From Falsiroseomonas selenitidurans (GTDB lineage Bacteria > Pseudomonadota > Alphaproteobacteria > Acetobacterales > Acetobacteraceae): a stretch of DNA of 64,000 nt. The stretch's first letter is position 1, and every line of letters begins with the position of its first letter. Below are positions 8,444-17,070 of the stretch, piece by piece. The stretch lies in contig NZ_JAAVNE010000003.1 in assembly GCF_012103215.1 (NCBI RefSeq), positions 62,001-126,000 on the forward strand. The letters are read 5' to 3'. Both the position numbers and the translations under genes were made by a program. The notes beneath the pieces are model-generated. The model was not told where the DNA came from, ran no database searches, and saw nothing but the letters and a program-made list of their open reading frames with translations.

Positions 8444-9886
8444 ATGGCCCGGCTGCTGATCATCGGGTCCCTGGAAGGGGAGCTGGGCGCCGCGGCGCGC
8501 GTGGCCATCGCGCGCGGCGCCAAGCTCGGCCATGCGGAAGGCGTCGGCACGGGGCTGGACCGGCTGCGCGCGGAAGGCGCCGACCTGGTGCTGGTGGATC
8601 TGCGGCACGACGTGGTGTGGCTGGTGCAGGCGCTGGCGGCGGAACGCATCGCATGCCCCGTGGTCGCCTGCGGCCGGGCCGAGGATGCGGATGCGGCGGT
8701 GCGTGCCATCGAGGGCGGCGCGCGGGACTTCCTGCCGCTGCCGCCGGATGCCGACCTCATCATCGCCATGCTGGAAGCCGCCGGCGCGGCGCCGCAGGCC
8801 GATGCCGGGCCGGTGGCGCGCGACCCGGCGATGACGGCGCTGCTGGCGCGCGCGGCGCAGCTGGGCCGGGCGGAGGCCTCCGTCCTGCTCACCGGGGAAA
8901 GCGGCACGGGCAAGGAAGTGATGGCGCGCCACCTGCATGCGCTGTCGAAGCGCGCGCGCGGCCCCTTCGTCGCGCTGAACTGCGCCGCGCTGCCGGAGAC
9001 GCTGCTGGAATCGGAGTTGTTCGGCCATGAGAAGGGCGCCTTCAGCGGCGCCATCGCGCAGCGCAAGGGCAAGTTCGAACAGGCCGAGGGCGGCACGCTG
9101 CTGCTGGACGAGATCGGCGAGATGGACCCCCGCCTGCAGGCCAAGATCCTGCGCGTGATCCAGGAACGGGAAGTGGATCGCCTCGGCGGTGGCGCGCCGG
9201 TGCGCGTCGATGTGCGCATCATCGCCGCGACGCATCGGGACCTGGCGGCGGAAGTGGCGGCCGGGCGGTTCCGGGAGGATCTGTATTTCCGCCTCAACGT
9301 CGTCGCGCTGCGCATCCCGCCGCTGCGCGAGCGCCCGGCGGACATCCTGCCGCTGGCCGAGCATTTCTGCACCCGCTACGCCCAGGTGAACGGCCTGGCC
9401 CCGCGCCCGCTGGCGCCGCTGGCGCGCCACCGCCTGCTGGCACACCCCTGGCCCGGCAATGTGCGGGAGCTGGAGAACACCATCCACCGCGCCGTGCTGC
9501 TGGCCGAGGGCCATGAGGTGGGGCCGGAGGCGATCGAGTTGGCGCAGCCCGCCCTGGCCCAGCCCGCCGCGCCCCCGCCCGCCACGGCCGCCCCGGCCCC
9601 TCCTCCCCCCGGCCCCGGCCCTGCCCCGGCCGGCAACCGCGTCACCGCCCTGGTCGGCCGCAAGGTGGAGGAGGTGGAGCGGGAGCTGATCCTGGAGACG
9701 CTGACCCATTGCCTGGGCAACCGCACCCGTGCGGCGGAGATCCTCGGCATCTCCATCCGCACGCTGCGCAACAAGCTGGGCGAATACCGCAGCGCCGGCA
9801 TCGCCGTGCCGCCGGCGCCCGGTCAGCCGCCCGCTGGCCAGCCGGCGGGCCACCCCATGCCGCTGCCGCTTTCCAGCCTGGCCTGA
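8444..9886 (+). CDS. flbD: Sigma-54-dependent flagellar regulator, FlbD type
   Basis: A 480-residue AAA+ activator. The N-terminal receiver-like domain (1-115) is degenerate: it has [10 protein letters not shown] where the phosphoacceptor site would be and ends [10 protein letters not shown], without the usual lysine. Walker A is GESGTGK at 151-157. The sigma-54 contact loop reads GAFSGA (198-203) instead of GAFTGA, a conservative T-to-S change. Walker B is [11 protein letters not shown] at 216-226. A proline/alanine linker precedes a Fis-type helix-turn-helix ([20 protein letters not shown]). FlbD in Caulobacter activates late flagellar genes together with FliX, which is not seen here. Confidence 0.85.
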   Translation: MARLLIIGSLEGELGAAARVAIARGAKLGHAEGVGTGLDRLRAEGADLVLVDLRHDVVWLVQALAAERIACPVVACGRAEDADAAVRAIEGGARDFLPLPPDADLIIAMLEAAGAAPQADAGPVARDPAMTALLARAAQLGRAEASVLLTGESGTGKEVMARHLHALSKRARGPFVALNCAALPETLLESELFGHEKGAFSGAIAQRKGKFEQAEGGTLLLDEIGEMDPRLQAKILRVIQEREVDRLGGGAPVRVDVRIIAATHRDLAAEVAAGRFREDLYFRLNVVALRIPPLRERPADILPLAEHFCTRYAQVNGLAPRPLAPLARHRLLAHPWPGNVRELENTIHRAVLLAEGHEVGPEAIELAQPALAQPAAPPPATAAPAPPPPGPGPAPAGNRVTALVGRKVEEVERELILETLTHCLGNRTRAAEILGISIRTLRNKLGEYRSAGIAVPPAPGQPPAGQPAGHPMPLPLSSLA

Positions 9887-9889
9887 CGC

Positions 9890-11953
9890 ATGGGCAGCCT
9901 TGTCCTGCCGGCCTGGCTGCTGCGGGCGCGCCCCGGTGGCGACGTGGCGCTCGGCCTCGGCGTGGTGCTGCTGGTCGCGGTGCTGGTGGTGCCGCTGCCC
10001 ACCTGGATGCTGGATGTGGGCCTGGCGCTGTCCTTCACCGGCGCGGTGCTGGTGCTGATGGTCTCGCTGTTCATGCACCGGCCGCTGGACTTCACCAGCT
10101 TCCCCACCGTGCTGCTGCTGACCACGCTGCTGCGCCTGGCGCTGAACGTGGCCACCACCCGCGCCATCCTCAGCCATGGGCATGAGGGCCCGACGGCAGC
10201 CGGCCAGGTGGTCTCCGCCTTTGGCGGCTTCCTGATGGGCGGCGACGTGCTGGTGGGGCTGATCGTCTTCGCCATCCTGCTGCTGGTGAACTTCGTCGTC
10301 GTCTCCAAGGGTTCCGGCCGCATCGCGGAAGTCGCGGCGCGGTTCAGCCTGGATGCAATGCCGGGCAAGCAGATGGCGATCGATGCGGACCTGTCCTCCG
10401 GCCTGCTGAACGAGGACCAGGCGCGGCTGAAGCGGCGCGAGCTGGAGGAGGAGAGCGGCTTCTACGGCGCCATGGACGGTGCCGCGAAATTCGTCCGCGG
10501 CGATGCCATCGCCGGCCTCGTCACCACGCTGATCAACCTGCTGGCCGGCATCGCCATCGGCACCATCCGCCAGGGCCTGCCCTTCGGGGAGGCGGTGTCC
10601 ACCTACTCCATCCTGACGGTGGGCGACGGGCTGGTGGGGCAGATCCCGGCGCTGCTCGTCTCCCTCGCCGCCGGCATCGTGGTGACCAAGGGCGGCGTCG
10701 AGGGCCGCGCCGACCAGGCGCTGGCGCTGCAGCTCGGCGGTTCCAAGCCGCTCGGCCTGGCGGCGGGCGCGGCGGCGGTGATGGCGCTGCTGCCGGGCAT
10801 GCCGGCCATCCCCTTCCTGGCGCTGGCCGGCGCCGCCGCCTGGGGCGCGGTGCTGCAGGACCGGGCGGACAAGGGCCGCAAGGCGGTGGCCGAGGCGCCG
10901 CCGCCGCCACCGGCGGACCCGCCGGCCAGCGACGCGCTGCGCATGGACCTGCTGCGGCTGGAACTGGGCTACGGCCTGCTGAGCCTGGCGGCCGGCGAGG
11001 CACCGCGGCTGACCGAACAGATCCGCACCCTGCGCAAGACCACGGCGCAGGAGCTGGGCTTCGTGCTGCCCAGCGTCCGCATCCAGGACAATCTGCAACT
11101 GCCGGCCGACACCTATGTGATCCGGGTGAAGGAGATCGAGGCCGGGCGCGGCGCGCTGAAGCCGCCGCTGCACCTGGCCATCGACCCCTCCGGCAACCCG
11201 CCCGCCCTGCCGGGGGAACGCGTGCAGGAACCCACCTTCGGCCTGCCCGCCGCCTGGATCGAGGAATTCCGGCGCGAGGAGGCGCTGGCGCTGGGCTGCA
11301 CGGTGGTGGATGCCGCCGGCGTGCTGGCCACGCATCTGACGGAAGTGACGCGGGAGAACATGCCCGAGCTCCTGTCCTTCTCCGAGACCCAGAAGCTGCT
11401 GGACGAGCTGGGGCCGGAGCATAAGCGCCTGGTGTCCGACCTGGTGCCGGCGCAGGCCAGCATCGGCACGGTGCAACGGCTGCTGCAGGCGCTGCTGGCG
11501 GAACGCGTGTCCATCCGCGACCTGCCGACCATTCTGGAAGGCATGCAGGAAGCCGCCGCCGCCGGCGCGCGCTCGCTCAGCCCCATCCTGGCCACGGTGC
11601 GGATGCGCCTGGCGCGGCAACTGAGCGATGCGGCGCGCGGGCCGCAGGGCTATGTGCCGATCGTGGCGCTGTCGTCCGAATGGGAACAGGCCTTCGCCGA
11701 ATCGCTGGTGGGGCCGGGGGAGGAGAAGCAGCTGGCGATGGCGCCCTCGAAGCTCGCCGCCTTCATGGGCGCGCTGCGCGGCGCCTTCGATGCCGCGAGC
11801 GCGGCCGGGGAGCCGGCGGTGCTGGTGTGTTCCGGCACCATCCGCGCGCATGTGCGCGCCGTGGTGGAACGCTTCCGCCCGGCGACGATGGTGCTGGCGC
11901 ATACCGAGATCCATGCGCGGGCGCGCATCCGCACGGTGGGCAACGTGGCATGA
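9890..11953 (+). CDS. flhA: Flagellar biosynthesis protein FlhA
   Basis: A 687-residue core component of the flagellar type III export gate. About eight membrane helices occupy residues 1-330, including the FHIPEP-family stretches PLDFTSFPTVLLLTTLLRLA and TTRAILSHG. The cytoplasmic platform domain follows a proline-rich linker (AEAPPPPPADPPAS, about 337-350). It begins three bases after flbD, and flhF starts inside its stop. Confidence 0.93.
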   Translation: MGSLVLPAWLLRARPGGDVALGLGVVLLVAVLVVPLPTWMLDVGLALSFTGAVLVLMVSLFMHRPLDFTSFPTVLLLTTLLRLALNVATTRAILSHGHEGPTAAGQVVSAFGGFLMGGDVLVGLIVFAILLLVNFVVVSKGSGRIAEVAARFSLDAMPGKQMAIDADLSSGLLNEDQARLKRRELEEESGFYGAMDGAAKFVRGDAIAGLVTTLINLLAGIAIGTIRQGLPFGEAVSTYSILTVGDGLVGQIPALLVSLAAGIVVTKGGVEGRADQALALQLGGSKPLGLAAGAAAVMALLPGMPAIPFLALAGAAAWGAVLQDRADKGRKAVAEAPPPPPADPPASDALRMDLLRLELGYGLLSLAAGEAPRLTEQIRTLRKTTAQELGFVLPSVRIQDNLQLPADTYVIRVKEIEAGRGALKPPLHLAIDPSGNPPALPGERVQEPTFGLPAAWIEEFRREEALALGCTVVDAAGVLATHLTEVTRENMPELLSFSETQKLLDELGPEHKRLVSDLVPAQASIGTVQRLLQALLAERVSIRDLPTILEGMQEAAAAGARSLSPILATVRMRLARQLSDAARGPQGYVPIVALSSEWEQAFAESLVGPGEEKQLAMAPSKLAAFMGALRGAFDAASAAGEPAVLVCSGTIRAHVRAVVERFRPATMVLAHTEIHARARIRTVGNVA

Positions 11954-12846
11954 AGCTGCGGGTGATCCGCGCCGCCCGCATGGCGGACGCCATGGCGCAG
12001 CTGCGCGCCGAACTGGGCGAGGAGGCGGTGCTGCTCTCCACCCGCCGCATCCCCGGCGGGGTGGAGGTGACGGCGGCGCAGGAACAGGATGACGAGCCGC
12101 TGATGATCGCGCCCGATGCGGCGCGCTCCCACCGGGCCATCCCGCCGGACCTGGCGCGCCACAACGTGCCCGCGGCGCTGGCGCTGCGGCTGGCGGAGGG
12201 CCGGCTGCCGGCGGCGCTGGAGGCGGTGCTGGGCTTCGCGAAGCTGCCGCTGGGCCCGGCACCGCTGCTGCTGGCCGGACCGCCGGGTGCGGGCAAGACG
12301 CTGACCACGGCGAAGCTGGCGACGCGGCTGGTGATGGCCGGCGCCAGGCCGCTGCTGGTCAGCGCCGATGGCCGCAAGGCCGGCGCGGCGGAACAGCTGG
12401 CGGCCTTCGCCAGGGTGCTGGACCTGCCGCTGGCGGTGGCCAGCGGGCCGGCGGCGCTGCGCAAGGCGCTGGCCCGGCGCGCCGCCGGCCAGCCGGTGCT
12501 GGTGGACCTGCCGGGCTGCGACCCCTTCAACCCCGCAGGCGCCCGCTTCCTCGCCACGCTGCTGGAAGCCGCCCAGGGCTGCGCCGTGCTGGTGCTGCCG
12601 GCCGGGCTGGACGCGGACGAGGCGGCGGAGACCGCCGGCGCCTTCCGCCTGCTGGGCTGCCGGCTGCTGCTGCCGACGCGCCTCGATGCCGCGCGGCGGC
12701 TGGGTGGCGTGCTTTCGGCCGCCGCCGCCGGGCTGAAGCTGACCGAGGCCGGCACCGGGCAGGACGCCTCGGGCGGGCTGGAACCCTTGACCGCGGAAGG
12801 CCTGGCACGCCGCCTGGCCGCCCCGGCCGTGCAGGAGAACGCATGA
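11950..12846 (+). CDS. flhF: FlhF-like SRP-family GTPase
   Basis: A 298-residue protein. The N-terminus (MKLRVIRAARMADAMAQLRA, then ELGEEAVLLSTRR) is the typical opening of FlhF. The G-domain begins with the P-loop GPPGAGKTLTTAKLA at about 115-129, followed by SADGRKAGAAEQLAAFA. It is shorter than most FlhF proteins (usually about 400 residues), mainly because the basic linker is short, and the later GTPase motifs are hard to place. FlhF marks the pole where the flagellum is built. It overlaps flhA and flhG by four bases each. Confidence 0.75.
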   Translation: MKLRVIRAARMADAMAQLRAELGEEAVLLSTRRIPGGVEVTAAQEQDDEPLMIAPDAARSHRAIPPDLARHNVPAALALRLAEGRLPAALEAVLGFAKLPLGPAPLLLAGPPGAGKTLTTAKLATRLVMAGARPLLVSADGRKAGAAEQLAAFARVLDLPLAVASGPAALRKALARRAAGQPVLVDLPGCDPFNPAGARFLATLLEAAQGCAVLVLPAGLDADEAAETAGAFRLLGCRLLLPTRLDAARRLGGVLSAAAAGLKLTEAGTGQDASGGLEPLTAEGLARRLAAPAVQENA

Positions 12847-13577
12847 CGGGACGGATCATCGCCGTCGCCTCCGGCAAGGGTGGCGTCGGCAAGACCTGGC
12901 TGTCCATCACCCTGGCGCATGCGCTGGCCGAGGCCGGGCGGCGGGCGGTGCTGATGGATGCCGATCTCGGCCTGGCGAATGCCGATGTGCAGCTGGGCCT
13001 GAACCCGGCGCGGGACCTGGCGGCGGTGCTGGCCGGCGCGGCCGCGGAAGATGCCGCGCAGCCCCTGCCGGCGGGCTTCCACCTGCTGGCCGGGCGCTCC
13101 GGCAGCGGCGCCCTGGCGGGGCTTTCCGGGGCCGGGCTGGATGCCGCCCTCGACCTGCCACGGCGCCTCGCCACGCGGTTCCAGGAGGTGGTGGTGGACC
13201 TCGGCGCGGGGGTGGAGGCGCCGCAGCGCCGGCTCGCGGCGCTGGCCGATGTGCTGCTGGTGGTGGCGACCGAGGAGCCGACCAGCCTGACCGATGCCTA
13301 TGCCGTGCTGAAGCTGCACGCGAAGGATGCGCCAGGCGGCGTCGCACGGCTGGTGGTGAACCTGGCCGGCACCGCGGCCGGCGGCCAGCGCACCCATGCC
13401 ACGCTGGAAGCCGCCACGCGGCGCTTCCTGGCCCGCGGCCTGGACCTGGCCGGGGTGGTGCGGCGGGATTCCAAGGTGCCGGACGCCATCCGCCACCAGA
13501 CGCCCCTGCTGACCCGGCATCCCGGCAGCATTGCGGCGCAGGATGTCCGGGCGCTGGCGCGCGGCCTGCTGGCGTGA
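12843..13577 (+). CDS. flhG: FlhG/MinD-like ATPase
   Basis: A 244-residue ParA/MinD-family ATPase. The deviant Walker A SGKGGVGKTWLS sits at about residues 10-21, with DADLGLANADVQLGLNP following, and the middle motif reads VVVDLGAGVE. FlhG restrains FlhF and limits flagellar number; the FlhF-FlhG pair suggests controlled polar flagellation. A C-terminal amphipathic membrane helix is plausible but not certain. It is the last gene of the flagellar operon. Confidence 0.8.
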   Translation: MTGRIIAVASGKGGVGKTWLSITLAHALAEAGRRAVLMDADLGLANADVQLGLNPARDLAAVLAGAAAEDAAQPLPAGFHLLAGRSGSGALAGLSGAGLDAALDLPRRLATRFQEVVVDLGAGVEAPQRRLAALADVLLVVATEEPTSLTDAYAVLKLHAKDAPGGVARLVVNLAGTAAGGQRTHATLEAATRRFLARGLDLAGVVRRDSKVPDAIRHQTPLLTRHPGSIAAQDVRALARGLLA

Positions 13578-13596
13578 AGCGCTGGCGGGCGGGTCG

Positions 13597-14805
13597 TCAC
13601 CCCGTCCGGCCGAGCAGCAGCAGCACGCCGGCCACCGGCACGCCCTTCTCCTCCCGCAGCGGCGCCTCACGTCGTGCCAGCGGCGCCAGCCCCGCTTCCG
13701 CCGCCAGGGCCAGGACATGGGCGGGGTCGTGGCGGTAGCGCAGGCCCTCGCCCAGGGCGAAGGGCGCCCCCTGCCCGGCCTCCAGGCTGAAGGCCGCGAC
13801 GCCGCCGGGCGCCAGCGCCCGGGCGATGCCGGACAGCGCCGGGCCGAGATCGCCCAGGTAGTTCAGCACATCCACCGCCGCCACCAGGTCGAAGGCCCCC
13901 GGCGCGGCGGCCAGCGCATCCAGCAGATCGGCTTCCTGCAGCCGGTCGTACAGGCCGCGCCGGGCGGCCTCCGCCAGCATGCGCGGCGACAGGTCCACCC
14001 CCTTCATCCGCGCCGCGAAGGGCTTCAGCGCCAGGCCGGACAGGCCGGTGCCGCAGCCGAGGTCGAGCACCCGGCGCGTGGCATCGGCCGGGATGCCCGC
14101 TTCGACCAGCAGCGCCGCCAGCAGCGCCGGGGTGCGATAGCCCAGCCGGTCCTGCAGGTCGGCGTCGAAGCGCGGCGCATACTGGTCGAACAGGTCGCGC
14201 ACATAGGCCGCCGGGGCGCGGTCCGGCGCTGCTGCCTCGCCCAGCGCGGCCAGCAGGAAGCGCGCCTGGGCGGCCAGGCCGGGCGCCAGGCCGGGCAGCG
14301 CCAGGGCGTGCCGGGCGGCGGCGGCCGCACCCGGCTGGCCGGCTTCGCGCCGCGCATGGGCCAGCGCGATCCAAGGCTCCGCCGCAGCGGGCGCCAGTTC
14401 CGTCGCGTGGGTCAGCGGCGCCACCGCCTCCGCCGCCCGACCCAGCGCGCACAGCACCTGGCCCAGATTGCGCAGCGCGGTTGCATCCGTCGGGCGACGG
14501 GCCAGGGCCGCGCGCAGCAGCGCGGCGGCCTCCTCCAGCCGCCCGGCCTCGGCCAGGGTGGCGCCGCGGCTGGCCAGGAACACCGGGCTGTCCGGCTGCG
14601 CCGCCACCGCCTGCGCGGACAACGCCAGCGCCGCCTCCAGCGCGCCGCGCTGCCGCGCCAGCACGGAAAGCAGGTTCAGCGCATTGGCATCGCAGGGCCG
14701 CGCCGCCAGGGCGCGGCGGTAGAGCCGCTCCGCCAGCGCCAGCTCGCCCCGCGCGTGGCGCGCGGCCCCCTCGCGCAGAAGCGCATCAGCCGAGGCTTGC
14801 GCCAT
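13597..14805 (-). CDS. TPR-repeat SAM-dependent methyltransferase
   Basis: A 402-residue protein. The first 170 residues are tetratricopeptide repeats (ARHARGELALAERLYRRALA, then RGATLAEAGRLEEAAALLRA and others). The second half is a class I methyltransferase with the SAM-binding motif VLDLGCGTGLSGLAL near residue 242. AYVRDLFDQYAPRFDADLQ resembles TPR-methyltransferases of unknown substrate. It converges on the flagellar operon, with 19 bases between the stops. Its start lies 29 bases from the divergent OpgC start, so the two must share a very compact promoter region. A role in flagellar modification would be speculation. Confidence 0.75.
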   Translation of the reverse strand: MAQASADALLREGAARHARGELALAERLYRRALAARPCDANALNLLSVLARQRGALEAALALSAQAVAAQPDSPVFLASRGATLAEAGRLEEAAALLRAALARRPTDATALRNLGQVLCALGRAAEAVAPLTHATELAPAAAEPWIALAHARREAGQPGAAAAARHALALPGLAPGLAAQARFLLAALGEAAAPDRAPAAYVRDLFDQYAPRFDADLQDRLGYRTPALLAALLVEAGIPADATRRVLDLGCGTGLSGLALKPFAARMKGVDLSPRMLAEAARRGLYDRLQEADLLDALAAAPGAFDLVAAVDVLNYLGDLGPALSGIARALAPGGVAAFSLEAGQGAPFALGEGLRYRHDPAHVLALAAEAGLAPLARREAPLREEKGVPVAGVLLLLGRTG

Positions 14806-14834
14806 GCCCCGCCTCCGCCGGATGCTGTCCCGGC

Positions 14835-16001
14835 ATGAACCCGCCCCCCGCCGCCCCTGTCCGGCCCGCCCGCGACATCCGGGTGGATTTCCTGCGTGGC
14901 CTCGCGCTCTGGTTCATCTTCATCACCCACACCCCGGGCAATCTGCTGGCGCACGCCACCTTGCGCAATGTCGCCTTCTGCGATGCGACGGAGGTGTTCG
15001 TGCTGCTGGCCGGCTATGCGGCCGGCATCGCCTATGGCCGGATGCTGGAACGCGAGGGCTGGCTGGCGGCGGCGGCGCGGCTGGTGGGGCGGATGGGCAC
15101 GCTGTACGTGGCGCACATCTTCCTGTTCGTGGTGTTCGCCGCGCAGGTCGGGTTTTCCGCCGCCGCGCTGAACCAGGCCGCCTACCTGGACGAGCTGCAC
15201 CTGGACCCCTTCGGCAATGAGCCCTATCGCGCTTTGCTGGAGGCGCTGCTGCTGCGCTACCAGCCGCATTTCCTGGACATCCTGCCGCTGTACATCGTGG
15301 TGCTGGGCCTGTTCGCCCTGGCGCTGCCGCTGATCCGCCGGCCGGCCTGGCTGCTGGGGCTCTCGGTGGCGCTGTATGCGGTGACGCGGGCGACCGGGCT
15401 CGGCCTGCCGTCCTGGACCGGGTCCGGCTGGTTCTTCAACCCCTTCGCCTGGCAGCTTCTGTTCGTGATCGGCGTGCTGCTGGGCCGGGCCGAGCCGGCG
15501 CGGCTGCTGCGGCGCTTCCCCTGGCAGCGCGGCCTGGCGCTGCTGGCCGGGGCGCTGCTGCTGGCTGCCGCGGCCTCCCTGAACCTGGTGTGGCACGGGC
15601 CGGGCTTCGGCGTGCAGGCGCCGGAATGGATGGGCGCGGCGCTGTCGCGGGTGGACAAGGCGGCGCTGCACCCGGTGCGGCTGGCTTCCGTGCTGCTGCT
15701 GTGCTGGCTGGTGGGCCACCTGATCCCGCGCAATGCGGCCTGGCTGGGGCATCCCCTGGCGGCGGTCTTCGTGATGATGGGCCAGCAGGGGCTGCCGGTG
15801 TTCTGTTCGGGCATCTTCCTTTCCTTCCTGGGCCGCCTGGCGCTGGAGAGCGCCTCCGGGCCGCTGGCGCAGGTGGCGGTGAACGTGACGGGGCTGGCGG
15901 CGCTGATCGCGGTGGCGGTGGTCTCCGCCTGGTATGGCGGCGAGGCGAAGCGCAAGCTCACGCCCGCCTTGCCCGCCGCCGCCGCCCCGGCTAGGCCTTG
16001 A
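14835..16001 (+). CDS. opgC: OpgC-family membrane acyltransferase
   Basis: A 388-residue integral membrane protein with about ten helices, opening RDIRVDFLRGLALWFIFITH, which is the OpgC/acyltransferase-3-like signature. OpgC proteins transfer succinyl or related groups to osmoregulated periplasmic glucans. Supporting stretches are HTPGNLLAHATLRNVAFCDA and FVLLAGYAAGIAYGRML. The next gene, an SGNH-fold protein, starts six bases after the stop, so the two are probably co-translated and act on the same polymer. No opgG/opgH glucan synthase genes are in the window. Confidence 0.8.
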   Translation: MNPPPAAPVRPARDIRVDFLRGLALWFIFITHTPGNLLAHATLRNVAFCDATEVFVLLAGYAAGIAYGRMLEREGWLAAAARLVGRMGTLYVAHIFLFVVFAAQVGFSAAALNQAAYLDELHLDPFGNEPYRALLEALLLRYQPHFLDILPLYIVVLGLFALALPLIRRPAWLLGLSVALYAVTRATGLGLPSWTGSGWFFNPFAWQLLFVIGVLLGRAEPARLLRRFPWQRGLALLAGALLLAAAASLNLVWHGPGFGVQAPEWMGAALSRVDKAALHPVRLASVLLLCWLVGHLIPRNAAWLGHPLAAVFVMMGQQGLPVFCSGIFLSFLGRLALESASGPLAQVAVNVTGLAALIAVAVVSAWYGGEAKRKLTPALPAAAAPARP

Positions 16002-16006
16002 GGGCG

Positions 16007-16777
16007 ATGCGCGCCCCCCTGCCCCGCTGCCTTGTGCTTCTCGCGGCGCTGCTGGCGGCCGGGGCGGCGCCTGCCCAGGTGCCGACGGCCGAGGCCGCCG
16101 CCTGCGACGCGCCGGAGGAGCTGACGGCGCTTCCGGCGCCGCTCGCCGGCGTCTTCGCCGCGCTGTCGCATACCGAATTGCGCATCCTCGTGGTCGGCAG
16201 CGCCTCCACCCAGGGGGGCGGCACCTCCGGCCCCGCCGCCACCTGGCCGGAACGCCTGGCGGCGCGGCTGGGCGCGCAGGCGGCGCCCGTCACCGTGCGG
16301 GTCACGGTCTTCGGCGGGCGGGGCACGACAGCGGCGGACCATGCGCGGATCATCGCCGAGCAGGGCCCCTTGGTGCGCCCGCATCTGGTGATCTGGCAGC
16401 TCGGCACGGTGGAGGCGGCGCGCGGCCTGCCGCCGGAGGAGATGGCGGAGGAGGTGCAGGACGCCGTGGCCCGGCTGCGCGCCCGCCGCGGGGAACGCAC
16501 CGACATCCTGCTGATGGACCCGCAATTCTCCCGCTTCCTGCGCAGCAACGCGGATGTGGAAACCTACCGGGACTGGCTGCGCGTGGCGGCGGCGGCCAGC
16601 GGCGCGCAGCTGTTCAGCCGCTGGGCGCTGATGCGCCACTGGGTGGAGGCGGAGCGCATCGATCTGGAACGCGCGCCGCGCAACCGCCGCGTGGCGGTGG
16701 CGGACAGGCTGCACGACTGCCTGGCCCAGGCACTGGTGCGCACCATCCTGCAGGGCAGCCCGCGCCCGGCGCGATAG
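16007..16777 (+). CDS. Exported SGNH/GDSL-fold protein
   Basis: A 256-residue protein with an N-terminal signal (PLPRCLVLLAALLAAGAAPA, cleavage after AQ). The SGNH fold is suggested by block I ILVVGSASTQGGG at 60-72, the block III region VIWQLGTVEA, and the C-terminal D-x-x-H in ADRLHDCLAQ. The active-site blocks are not canonical: block I reads GSAST instead of GDS, and block III has valine where an asparagine (GTND) is usual. It may be a weak or altered esterase or transacylase. It is coupled to opgC, which supports a role in O-acylation of a periplasmic polysaccharide. I preferred the ATG at 16007 over a TTG at 15998. Confidence 0.65.
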   Translation: MRAPLPRCLVLLAALLAAGAAPAQVPTAEAAACDAPEELTALPAPLAGVFAALSHTELRILVVGSASTQGGGTSGPAATWPERLAARLGAQAAPVTVRVTVFGGRGTTAADHARIIAEQGPLVRPHLVIWQLGTVEAARGLPPEEMAEEVQDAVARLRARRGERTDILLMDPQFSRFLRSNADVETYRDWLRVAAAASGAQLFSRWALMRHWVEAERIDLERAPRNRRVAVADRLHDCLAQALVRTILQGSPRPAR

Positions 16778-16823
16778 GCGCCGCGGCGATGCGGCCCGCG
16801 ACGATCATCGCCGCGGAACCCGG

Positions 16824-16841
16824 GCGCCCGCCGGGCGCTTT
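16824..16841 (+). terminator. GC hairpin with short T-run
   Basis: GCGCC and GGCGC arms (16824-16828 and 16834-16838) with a five-base loop are followed by TTT. This short intrinsic-terminator-like hairpin lies between the SGNH gene and the NepR-like small gene. Confidence 0.4.
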
Positions 16842-16847
16842 GGCCGC

Positions 16848-17027
16848 ATGAATATCACCCTGCAATCCCGTGCCAGGCCGATGCCGCCGCCCCGAGGGGC
16901 CGCCTTCGATCGCTGGCTGCAGGCGGAACTGGCCCGCAGCTACGACGCGGCGTTGGCCGAGCCGGTGCCGGAGGCGCTGCTGCGGCTGGTGACGGAACGC
17001 GAGGGGCGGTCCAGCCGGGCACTCTGA
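16848..17027 (+). CDS. NepR-like small protein (putative anti-sigma factor)
   Basis: A 59-residue open frame from ATG 16848 to TGA 17027. The central part (FDRWLQAELARSYDAALAEP, then VPEALLRLV, residues 20-48) resembles the conserved core of NepR: a helix ending in a Y-x-x-x-x-x-E-P/A-V-P turn and a second helix LLxLL. NepR binds EcfG and is displaced by phosphorylated PhyR in the alphaproteobacterial general stress response. No ecfG or phyR is in the window, so this would be an orphan or secondary NepR. No clear ribosome binding site is seen, but the coding text is in frame with a family-like pattern. Confidence 0.55.
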   Translation: MNITLQSRARPMPPPRGAAFDRWLQAELARSYDAALAEPVPEALLRLVTEREGRSSRAL

Positions 17028-17070
17028 GCGCCGCCCTCGCGCTCAGCCGGGGACACCGCGCGGAGCGGCG

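Noticed and set aside
8417-12262. A 1281-codon minus-strand frame opposite flbD-flhA-flhF
   Set aside because: Low-complexity histidine/glutamine/arginine-rich text typical of antisense frames in this composition.
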